This document shows positions 1-7,400 of a DNA stretch of 48,848 nucleotides, piece by piece. The stretch is from Chromatiales bacterium (GTDB lineage: Bacteria > Pseudomonadota > Gammaproteobacteria > Steroidobacterales > GCA-2729495). Under the pieces are notes generated by a model. That model ran no database searches and was not told the DNA's origin. It saw only the letters and a list, made by a program, of their open reading frames with translations. The first letter of the stretch is position 1. Each line of letters opens with the position of its first letter. A program made the translations under genes and the position numbers. Location of the stretch: assembly GCA_018699155.1 (NCBI GenBank), contig JABIQA010000198.1, forward strand, positions 1-48,848, written 5' to 3'.

Positions 1-896
1 CGCAACTCCAGCGCCCTGCGAAACTCGGGAGAGCTGTATTTCTGATAGAGATTCGGATGCATGACGCCATGGGCAACCATGTTGTTAAGCTCGGCGCTGT
101 ACTGGTCCTCGCTGCGGAACTCTGAAGAGACGCTGCCATCAGGCCAGTTACTGTTCAGCTGCGCTCTATGAAACACGCTATAAACCAGCTCAGATGGTGC
201 CAAGCGGAATGGCAGAACTTCAACCTGCAAACTTACATTGCCGAGCTTTCCACTCGCAGCACTCACTTTAATGACGCCTTTGTACAAGCCCGGTGCGGTA
301 GCTTCCGGCAATGCCACAGTCACCCAGAACTGGCGGTTATTACCGGCAGCAATATCAATCGCCTGCAAGTCAATGGCATCCTGCACAGGCATTTGATCAA
401 CGGGAATAATGCCGCGTTTGCGTGATTGACCTCGCTTGCTGATATCCATGTACTCACCAGTATTGAGCTGAAGGTAATTTTTATTACCTTCAGCTTTAAC
501 CAGCGCATCATCTTTCAGGAGTAGTTCAGACACTAGCCGGGGCGTCAGATTTCCGGTTCGGGCAGCATACGCCGCCTGATACCACTGCTTAACCAATCGC
601 AAGTCGACATGCTCGGCTTTAATGACCGCATCACCATCGACCGCAACCAGGTCTGTAGACTCGGCCAGAACACCGGACAAAGCCTGGTCTGCAATTACCA
701 GAAAGCTCGCTGCACGATACTCACCTGGAGCCACCGCTAGTTGGAGTGTGTCTGACTGTGTCGATTGCCAGTCGGCTGGCAACTCAGCAGGAATGGCAAC
801 ATCCGTAACCGGATTCTCCAGCCAATAAACTGCAGGCGCTGCAAATGCAGTGACAGAAACAAAGCCTACTAGGGCCAAAAAAATTACCCGGATCAC
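1..896 (-). CDS. Secreted glycoside hydrolase-like protein (GH123/DUF4091-like), 3' end beyond window
   Basis: A continuous minus-strand reading frame runs from a GTG at 896-894 to the window edge, 298 codons without a stop. The GTG start is chosen because AGAGGG lies about five bases upstream and because the protein then opens with a classic signal peptide: MIRV, a hydrophobic stretch (IFLALVGFVSVTA), and an AFA-A cleavage site. It is therefore exported. The mature part has the beta-sandwich style of GH123/DUF4091-type N-terminal domains: an APGEYRAASFLV segment, and later FWVTVALPEATAPGLYKGVI, which resembles the family's 'P..a.pG.Y.G.i.v' strand, followed by an ELNNMVAHGVMHP stretch as at the start of a catalytic barrel. 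Family assignment is by recall of these motifs and is moderate. Substrate is unknown. It has its own ribosome site and is separated by 126 bases from the oxygenase operon, so a role in the peptide pathway is not implied. Confidence 0.55.
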   Translation of the reverse strand, partial: MIRVIFLALVGFVSVTAFAAPAVYWLENPVTDVAIPAELPADWQSTQSDTLQLAVAPGEYRAASFLVIADQALSGVLAESTDLVAVDGDAVIKAEHVDLRLVKQWYQAAYAARTGNLTPRLVSELLLKDDALVKAEGNKNYLQLNTGEYMDISKRGQSRKRGIIPVDQMPVQDAIDLQAIDIAAGNNRQFWVTVALPEATAPGLYKGVIKVSAASGKLGNVSLQVEVLPFRLAPSELVYSVFHRAQLNSNWPDGSVSSEFRSEDQYSAELNNMVAHGVMHPNLYQKYSSPEFRRALEL

Positions 897-928
897 AAAA
901 GCCCTCTTATTTGCGAATTAACGCATCC

Positions 929-949
929 ATTAAGTCGACAATTAAGTCG
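929..949. repeat. Short direct repeat, ATTAAGTCG twice
   Basis: ATTAAGTCG occurs at 929-937 and again at 941-949, a 12-base period, within the leader of the minus-strand hydrolase gene. A tandem half-site of this kind could bind a regulator, but no family is recognised and chance is possible. Confidence 0.3.
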
Positions 950-980
950 TTATCTAATTCAATATCTAAGAGGACTAAAT

Positions 981-1002
981 GCCGATGCTCCCGATAATCG
1001 GC
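981..1002 (-). terminator. Possible stem-loop after the oxygenase operon
   Basis: GCCGAT at 981-986 and ATCGGC at 997-1002 form a perfect six-base stem with a ten-base loop, just downstream (minus strand) of the stop of the last oxygenase gene. There is no clear U-tract after it (ATTTAG follows), so it is a weak terminator candidate at best. Confidence 0.25.
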
Positions 1003-1022
1003 GGCGTTTAACCACATTGCCG

Positions 1023-1889
1023 TCAACGGCGCCGCTGCGCCTCTTCTGTAAGCCCCGGAACAGTGTAAGCATTGTCATAGGTAAGCTCGCCAGAATGCTT
1101 AACCCCGTCAGGCAATACAGCACTTGGACCTAATGCCTCACCCTGAATACCGGGCAGCGGAACAGGTCTTAGCATGCCCCTTGTTTTCGGATAACCACGA
1201 AACCACAATTGCACTACCCACTTTTCGATGCCCTCGCCCACAGGAGGTAATGCTGCATGATGTGTCTCAGGGTGTCGCTGCCCATCGGGGTCGGTATTTA
1301 CCCAGCAAATGGCCCGCCCGAGTTTTGGTCTTGCCAGCAAGTTCAACTTTGAAAACCAAGTACCGCCGCCCTGAGCATCCGTAAGCTCACTCAGGTAAAT
1401 AAGGCAGGTGTACATGCGATCGGCCCCAAAGGTATCGTCATAATCGAGATGTGCTTTGTAGTACTCACCCTCGCCGTATCGGGTAATAGACATTCTCTCG
1501 CAATAGCTGACCGGCAAACCAAACACTGACGCCGCACGGAAAATTATATTCTGCGACGTTGCATCGCTGCTGCCAAGAGACATAAAGGAACTCTGCGAGG
1601 TCCGCCCTTCCGACTGCACCAACTTGCCGCCATCCACTAATACTGCGCTCGGCTCAACCTTAGTGCCCGCAGTGGCGATAAAGTGCTGGGCCTCCTCAAG
1701 CGTGCAAAAGTTATCTATCGCGGTGACACCAGTGTTCGCGATATGCGTAATGCTCATACCGTTCGGAAAATTCGCCAACGGCTGACGCGGAACCTTGTAC
1801 CAGCCCAACTTAAACAAACGATAGTGCCGCTGATGGACCCATTGACGCAATTTACGCCATATAAATTCAGGGGCGATTTTTACACGCAT
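1023..1889 (-). CDS. Fe(II)/2-oxoglutarate-dependent oxygenase, prolyl 4-hydroxylase-like (third gene of operon)
   Basis: A 288-residue protein of the P4H-type 2-oxoglutarate oxygenase fold, expected to use O2 and 2-oxoglutarate to hydroxylate an amino-acid side chain, in the cytoplasm (no signal peptide seen). The iron triad is visible: His147-x-Asp149 in YKAHLDYDD, and a distal His211 in HPETHHAALP. Lys223 in GIEKWVVQLW is placed to bind 2-oxoglutarate. The YTCLIYLSE and GGGTWF strands around them are typical of the family. Its ATG (1889-1887) overlaps the TAA of the preceding gene by one base (TAATG), so translation is probably coupled. The C-terminal tail carries LPDGVKH, matched in both paralogues upstream. 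It is transcribed away from the NRPS genes. A tailoring role on Pro, Thr or another residue of the peptide is inferred from position only; protein-level prolyl hydroxylation or an unrelated function is possible. Confidence 0.85.
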   Translation of the reverse strand: MRVKIAPEFIWRKLRQWVHQRHYRLFKLGWYKVPRQPLANFPNGMSITHIANTGVTAIDNFCTLEEAQHFIATAGTKVEPSAVLVDGGKLVQSEGRTSQSSFMSLGSSDATSQNIIFRAASVFGLPVSYCERMSITRYGEGEYYKAHLDYDDTFGADRMYTCLIYLSELTDAQGGGTWFSKLNLLARPKLGRAICWVNTDPDGQRHPETHHAALPPVGEGIEKWVVQLWFRGYPKTRGMLRPVPLPGIQGEALGPSAVLPDGVKHSGELTYDNAYTVPGLTEEAQRRR

Positions 1890-2653
1890 TAGCGCACAAC
1901 CTCATTTTCATTTATAGGATCTTGGAGATAGCCGGTACCGGCGGGCAACACATCACTGGCGCCCAAAGCCACACCCTTCTGCGTTTGCGGCACAAGCTCA
2001 GTAATAGTATCTGGCTCAAACATTTTAGCTGAATACAGTGTGATGCTTGCCACCCAGAAATTATCGCTGCCCATGCTGGAATAAGCGGCAACAGGCTGAG
2101 CGGGTTCAACACCGACTGATGCCTCAATAGGCCATAGAACCGCGCGCCCCTTGGCAGCCTCAATGCCAATATCCAGACCGGGAAACTGCAATTCACCTTC
2201 GTCGGTTAAAAACACATGCAGCCCGTAACAGGGTTTTGCCGAATTACGCGGCTGCTGCTTACCCACCGGGCAGTCTTTAAGCGTATCAGGAACGAGTCCT
2301 ACTTCAATCGAACCTGCATGGTTTAACGGAATACCCGTCAGCATCGAGATACGGTAAAGCAAAGGCATTAATACCGGATCCTGATGGGTGGCGTTGAACA
2401 CCACTGCAGATAAGGCGCCATCTCCACCGACCTCGCAAGCTCTGGAAATAAGATAAGACGAACCCGCAACGCTGCAAAAATTATCTATCACCCGTACGCC
2501 GCTATTCGCCACAGAATTTACCGCAAAGCCGTCGTGTAAAAATGACAAGGGTCGACGCGGCACCTCAGGTGGAAAAACCTTCGCCAAAAAGTAATAACGC
2601 TCGTAATAGTACTTTTGCATCAAGCGCTTCTGCCGCCGCAACCATTCCATCAT
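1889..2653 (-). CDS. Catalytically degenerate 2-oxoglutarate oxygenase paralogue (second gene of operon)
   Basis: A 254-residue protein clearly related to its two neighbours: an N-terminal VRVIDNFCSVAGSSYLISRA block matches their 'VIDNFC..EEA' block, and PLLYRISMLTGIPL matches the strand before the iron site of the first gene. Yet the iron-binding HxD segment is replaced by LVPDTLKDCPVGKQQ, the distal His region (HPET-H in the paralogues) by PAQPVAAYSS, and the 2-oxoglutarate Lys by GSDNFW. All four catalytic residues are gone while the reading frame is intact and overlaps both neighbours (ATGA upstream, TAATG downstream). That argues for a maintained non-enzymatic subunit or scaffold rather than a decaying gene. 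The tail carries LPAGTGY, a variant of the LPxGVxH motif of the paralogues. Function unknown; it may form heteromers with the active copies. Confidence 0.75.
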   Translation of the reverse strand: MMEWLRRQKRLMQKYYYERYYFLAKVFPPEVPRRPLSFLHDGFAVNSVANSGVRVIDNFCSVAGSSYLISRACEVGGDGALSAVVFNATHQDPVLMPLLYRISMLTGIPLNHAGSIEVGLVPDTLKDCPVGKQQPRNSAKPCYGLHVFLTDEGELQFPGLDIGIEAAKGRAVLWPIEASVGVEPAQPVAAYSSMGSDNFWVASITLYSAKMFEPDTITELVPQTQKGVALGASDVLPAGTGYLQDPINENEVVR

Positions 2654-3426
2654 GAGCCCATACCCGCACTCAGATGCCTAACCCCGCTAGGCAATTCCGC
2701 TGCAGGTGCCACCGGTGAAGTGACATCGGCCTCAGGCGCATCGGGCAGATCGATTGCAGGTGGCAGAAGCTCGTAACGCCTGTACCACAGTTGAATAACC
2801 CACTTTTCCGAGCCCTCGGCTACAGGCAGCGCTTCATGAGTCGTTTCAGGATGAGTGGAGCAATCCGGATTGCGATTGGTCCAGCAAATAGCCCGGCCAC
2901 GCTTTGGCGTGACTAACAAACGCAACTTTTCAAATGCGGTTGAGCCGCCCTGCTCCGGGCTCATATCGTTAAGATAGATGAGCACCGTGTACAAACGATC
3001 GCCCTGAAAACCAGGGAAAAAGTCTTCATGCTTTTTGTAATATTCGCCGCCAGAATAATGAGTTACGAACACTGCCTCGACATGGGTATAAGGTACGCCC
3101 AACAACATGGCGCCTCGGTACAACAGCGGGATTAAGGCCTTGTCTTTGCGCAGCTGCCCGTAAAGCGCTGCCGTACTGGAGGTGCGGTAATCGTCCTTCA
3201 CAGACTCATTGTTCACTACGATTCTGCTGGGCTTTAGCAACGGCCGCGCCGCTTCAATCAGGTATTCGGCCTCTTCCGCGCTGCAAAAGTTGTCAATTAC
3301 AGAGACACCGGTCTCCTCAATCTGACGCACAGTGAAACCTGACGGCAAAAAATCAACCGGTTGGTGCTCGGTAATAATGCCGCCCTTCAAGTAACGCTTT
3401 AAATCATTGAAAATCTTAACTTTCAT
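2650..3426 (-). CDS. Fe(II)/2-oxoglutarate-dependent oxygenase, prolyl 4-hydroxylase-like (first gene of operon)
   Basis: A 258-residue P4H-type oxygenase. His133-x-Asp135 in KKHEDFF and the distal His197 in HPETTHEALP form the iron triad; Lys208 in SEKWVIQLW is the expected 2-oxoglutarate contact. RLYTVLIYLND and GGSTAFEKL are the usual flanking strands. The frame is open for a further 64 codons upstream (to 3618), but that stretch is Cys/Gly-rich with no family resemblance. The start MKVKIFND at 3426 aligns with MRVKIAPEF of the third gene and has GGAG just upstream, so 3426 is preferred. The stop overlaps the next ATG by four bases (ATGA). It heads a leftward operon facing queD-NRPS across a 700-base control region, so coordinated expression with the NRPS is plausible. 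Substrate not determinable; Pro, Thr, or other residues activated by the NRPS are candidates. Confidence 0.85.
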   Translation of the reverse strand: MKVKIFNDLKRYLKGGIITEHQPVDFLPSGFTVRQIEETGVSVIDNFCSAEEAEYLIEAARPLLKPSRIVVNNESVKDDYRTSSTAALYGQLRKDKALIPLLYRGAMLLGVPYTHVEAVFVTHYSGGEYYKKHEDFFPGFQGDRLYTVLIYLNDMSPEQGGSTAFEKLRLLVTPKRGRAICWTNRNPDCSTHPETTHEALPVAEGSEKWVIQLWYRRYELLPPAIDLPDAPEADVTSPVAPAAELPSGVRHLSAGMGS

Positions 3427-3493
3427 CTCTCCACTGCGGGGCTGACTCGCACCAGCATGACAGCCGGTTCCTGCCGCCCATCCCAGCTTATGA

Positions 3494-3502
3494 TTTATAC
3501 CA
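3494..3502 (-). promoter_or_regulatory. Possible extended -10 promoter for the oxygenase operon
   Basis: On the minus strand the sequence reads TGGTATAAA, matching the extended -10 consensus TGnTATAAT at all but one position. It would start a transcript roughly 60 bases before the ATG at 3426. No good -35 is present at 16-18 bases, which is tolerated for extended -10 promoters. Confidence 0.3.
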
Positions 3503-3912
3503 GATTGTACAAGCCTTGTGCGCTGCGCGCCCTCACATTTCAGCACTCCCGACAAATTTGTTCGCATCGAAGCATGCGGGCCATCGGGCCCGTTCGGAAT
3601 ACATTTGCGGCAACCCACCTGCCCGACTTGACGGCGGCATCGCTCAGCAAGTCAAGTGGTCAGTGATGATGGCGCAAGGGTGCATCAAGGAATATTGACA
3701 AGCCCTTGTTCTAAAAGGTTTTTGTTAGGAATAAGCCAAAGCGCGGCAACGCCCCAGCCCAGAGTATCGTCCGCGCATCGCGCGAGAGCGGTTTTTTTTG
3801 CCGCGAATCCTCGCAAAACAGTCCAATAGCATTAGAATCGGAGCCGTTCATATAGGTTACTGCAGCAATATTAATCTAGGGACTGGTTCCTTTTTTGTCG
3901 CTGCCCGAAAGA

Positions 3913-3926
3913 TTAGACTCGTCTAA
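3913..3926. promoter_or_regulatory. Palindromic operator candidate TTAGAC-TC-GTCTAA
   Basis: A perfect inverted repeat with six-base arms and a two-base centre, midway in the divergent control region, about 200 bases before queD. Compact palindromes of this size are typical binding sites for homodimeric helix-turn-helix repressors or activators. No regulator gene lies in the window, so the binding protein is unknown. Confidence 0.4.
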
Positions 3927-4005
3927 ATGGGCAATTTAAAAGATGAACTGTTTAGAAAAAAATCAAATGCTTACAGGATAAATCGCGTAAATAACCCGAT
4001 ATGGC

Positions 4006-4023
4006 ATCCGGTTTATCCCGGAT
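4006..4023. promoter_or_regulatory. Inverted repeat ATCCGG-TTTATC-CCGGAT
   Basis: Six-base perfect arms around a six-base spacer, about 105 bases before the queD start, probably in or near the 5' leader of the NRPS operon. It could be an operator or a small RNA hairpin; there is no U-run after it, so it is not an obvious terminator. Confidence 0.3.
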
Positions 4024-4127
4024 ATGCTCGGTATGCCGATAGAGCCTGTATGCGACATAAGCAGCACCTGACGTGAGTCGGGCTAAAAATGCGCCGTAAG
4101 GCCATACGATTTGGAGACAAGGCAGGA

Positions 4128-4490
4128 ATGGAAATCTACAAAGAATTTATCTTTGAGGCCGCCCACAAATTACCCCATGTACCAGAGGGTCATCAGTGCG
4201 GTCGATTGCACGGACATTCCTTCCGCGGTCGTCTTTACGCATCGGGTCCTATCGGTGAAGACACTGGCTGGGTTATGGATTTTGCCGAGATCAAACGGAT
4301 CTTCAAACCGGTGTATGAAAAACTCGACCACCATTATCTAAATGACATCCCCGGTCTGGAGAACCCAACCAGTGAAGTGCTTGCAAAATGGCTGTGGGAT
4401 CAACTTAAACCGCAAATGCCTTTGCTGAGTCGCGTGGTCATTAACGAGACATGCACCAGCGGCAGCATCTACATCGGCAAGGATGACTAA
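4128..4490 (+). CDS. queD: 6-carboxy-5,6,7,8-tetrahydropterin synthase (QueD), first gene of the NRPS operon
   Basis: A 120-residue member of the 6-pyruvoyltetrahydropterin synthase/QueD family, which converts dihydroneopterin triphosphate to 6-carboxytetrahydropterin, the first committed step toward 7-deazaguanines such as queuosine. The zinc ligands His13, His28 and His30 and the catalytic Cys24 are seen in [20 protein letters not shown] and [28 protein letters not shown] and NETCTSG are also conserved. It is strikingly close to enterobacterial QueD as remembered. An ATG at 4089 is in frame, but 4128 gives the normal length and has AAGG five bases upstream. The stop overlaps the NRPS1 start by one base (TAATG), so it is translationally coupled to the peptide synthetase. 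No queC, queE or folE is in the window. Either a housekeeping gene sits upstream by chance or it supplies a pterin-derived precursor to the peptide; the latter is inference. Confidence 0.92.
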   Translation: MEIYKEFIFEAAHKLPHVPEGHQCGRLHGHSFRGRLYASGPIGEDTGWVMDFAEIKRIFKPVYEKLDHHYLNDIPGLENPTSEVLAKWLWDQLKPQMPLLSRVVINETCTSGSIYIGKDD

Positions 4491-7400
4491 TGACTCAGGT
4501 TAGGTCGGATCAGTCAGGAAAACCCTCCCTGTCCGCTGCGACCGCGCCGGCGAAGCTCTACCCTGCACGTTGCGTACATCACTGGTTTGAATGGCAGGCA
4601 ACGCAGCAGCCGGATGCCATCGCCGTTTATGATGGCAAACAAAAACTGACCTATCGCGAACTGAACTCTGCTGCCAATCGAATTGCGTATGAGCTTATTG
4701 CGGCTGGAGTACTCGCCGATGATCGCGTTGGCTTGTGTATTGGTCGTAGCGTTGACCTGCTGGCAGGTCTACTGGGCATTCTAAAAGCAGGCGGCGCCTA
4801 TGTGCCACTGGATCCCGATTACCCTGCTGCCCGTCTTGCACACATGCTGGACCAAGCGCAACCGGCTATCATCGTTAGCCACAGCAATGTTCAGGCATGC
4901 CTGCCGGAACATCCGGCACAACTCATTCTAAGCGATCACATTGCAGAGAACTCCGACTCCAACCCCAGGGTTGATGTTGGCGCCGACAACCTTTGCTATG
5001 TGATCTTTACCTCAGGCTCGACCGGCTTACCGAAAGGCGTCATGGTGACGCATGAAAACGTCGTGCGACTTTTCGAAACGATTGGCACAACACTCGACTT
5101 CCGCCGCGATGATGTCTGGACGCTCTTCCACTCCTGTGCCTTCGGCTTTTCCGCATGGGAGATTTTCGGTTCTCTATTGCACGGTGCCGAACTTGTTATT
5201 GTTCCTGACCAAACTCGCAAAGATCCGCAAGCGCTTTACAATCTACTTCGCGATACCGGCACCACAATTTTCAGTCAGACGCCATCTGCATTCCGGCAAC
5301 TGCTGCTTAATCCGGTATTTGACGAATCCAACAACGAACTACAACTGCGCCGCATCGTATTCAGTGGCGAAGCTGTTCTCGCCGGTGATATCGCACAGTG
5401 GCACAGCAGCCATGCAGGCCTCGGCCCTGAACTGGTAAACACCTACGCCATCACCGAAACCGGCGGTCAAGTGGCGGTAAGGGTTTATCCGACCGATGGC
5501 AGCGATGACCGAGATGCAAGGAACGTGGGTCAACCATTGGCGGACAGCCCAGTAATCATTATTGATGATGCACTCCAGCCGCTGCCGACAGGTCAGGCTG
5601 GCGAACTTTGCGTCGGCGGACCCGGCATTGCTCGCGGCTATATCAATCAACCTGACCTCACCGCTGCGGCCTTTATCGAACTGCCCGATCACGGACGCGT
5701 CTACCGAACCGGTGATCAAGCCGTCTTACTTAGCAATAGCGAACTGGCGTTTCTCGGACGCAAAGATGGCCAGGTAAAACTGCGCGGTTACCGCATCGAA
5801 CTCGGTGAAATCGAAACCACCCTGCGCGAAATCACCACCGTGCATGAAACGGTGGCAATGCTGCGACATGATGCAGGCAATGAGCCGCGCTTAGTGGCCT
5901 ATCTGGTCGGGGATGGCATGCCTTCGGTTAGCGAACTGCGTGCACATGTTGCGGGCAAGTTGCCCGAGTATATGGTGCCAGCTGCATACGTCACTCTTGA
6001 AGAGCTACCACTCAGCCCAAATGGCAAACTCGATCGCAGCGCTCTGCCTGCGCCGGGACAAGACCGTCCTGACATTGGCACCCAATACGTCAAACCCGAA
6101 AACCCTCTGGAAACAGAGTTCGCAAGCATTTGGTCTGCCGCGCTAGGCGTACGACCGATTGGTGTTAATGACAACTTCTTTGAACTTGGTGGCGACTCTA
6201 TACTTGCATTAAAGCTCACCAGCAAACTGCGTGAACTACTCAACGATTACATTTATATCAGCGCACTCATAGATGCCCCTAGCATCCGCGAACTGATTAA
6301 GCACTTAGACCAGCATCATGGTGATGCCATGGCCGCGCATCGCCGTGGCGACCGCGTGGCTAACGGCTTTAGCGAGTCACTGCCGGTAGCAAAAATCGAC
6401 ACTGAGAACCTGCACAAAGTCTTTCCACTTACAGACATACAGCAGGCCTACCTTGTAGGTCGTGGCAGTGATTTCGCACTCGGCGGTGTAGCGACACATT
6501 TGTACATAGAAATTGATGCAGAAGACCTCGACCTGCCCCGCTTCACCGCGGCTTGGCAAAAAGTGATCGATCGCCACTCAATGCTGCGGGCCATCGTATT
6601 GCCCGATGGCACCCAGCAGATTCTGGCTGACGTACCTGCCTACCGTATTCCGATGCAAGACTTATGCCTGCAGAGCGCTGAGCTTATCGAGCAGGGCTTG
6701 CAATACACCCGCGACAGAATGTCGCATCAGGTTTTACCGAGTGATGTCTGGCCGCTGTTTGAAGTCGCAGCAACTGTTATTGATAAACACACCACTCGAT
6801 TACATATTAGTCTCGACTGTCTTATTACCGATGCACGCAGCTTTCAGATTATGTCGGCGGAACTGCTGCAGTTCTATCACGATATGGACACGTCGCTACC
6901 GGTGCCGCAAATCAGTTTCCGTGATTACGTCATTGCCGAACAGCAGCTGAATAACTCTACGTTCTACCAACGTGCAATGGATTACTGGAAACAGCATATC
7001 GATAAGCTGCCAGGAATGGCGCAACTGCCATTGGCTGTATCACCGGAAACACTGAAAGACCATAGTTTTGTACAACGCGGCTTTCAACTACCCAAGGCCG
7101 ACTGGGAACGCTTTCAAACTCGCGCCGCACAAGCGGGCATAACGCCCACCGCGGCCCTGCTGCAATGTTTCGGCGAAACACTTGCCACCTGGTCGCGTCA
7201 GCCCCGCTTAACGCTGAACCTCACGCTATTTAACCGCATGCCATTGCATGGGGATGTTGACGATATTGTTGGCGATTTCACCTCACTTATTCTGCTCGGC
7301 ATCGATCACTTAGATCGCGATGGTTTTGAAGCTCGCGCCCAGCGTTTGCAAAAAGAGCTCTGGCAAGGTGTCGACAATCGCTTTGTCAGTGGCGTGCGCG

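Larger units (their letters stand above)
3427..4127. other. Divergent intergenic control region between oxygenase operon and queD-NRPS operon
   Basis: About 700 bases with no convincing gene. The only open frames are short and lack ribosome sites or recognisable protein character; one is the unlikely N-terminal extension of the first oxygenase. The region holds a possible leftward extended -10 (3494-3502), a perfect 6-2-6 palindrome (3913-3926) and a 6-6-6 inverted repeat (4006-4023). An isolated TTGACA at 3695-3700 has no matching -10 at the right distance. It probably carries the promoters of both divergent operons. Confidence 0.6.

Noticed and set aside
168-828. Plus-strand open frames across the left edge
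   Set aside because: They oppose a long minus-strand frame with a signal peptide and a good ribosome site, and show no protein-family character.
3427-3618. N-terminal extension of the first oxygenase by 64 codons
   Set aside because: The extension has no resemblance to its paralogues, and the ATG at 3426 aligns with their N-termini and has a GGAG just upstream.
3695-3700. TTGACA as a -35 box for the rightward operon
   Set aside because: No -10-like hexamer at 15-19 bases downstream; the next sequence is GTTTTTGTTAGG.
4089-4127. Earlier in-frame ATG for queD
   Set aside because: It adds 13 residues not found in QueD proteins; the ATG at 4128 gives the standard length and has AAGG at a good distance.
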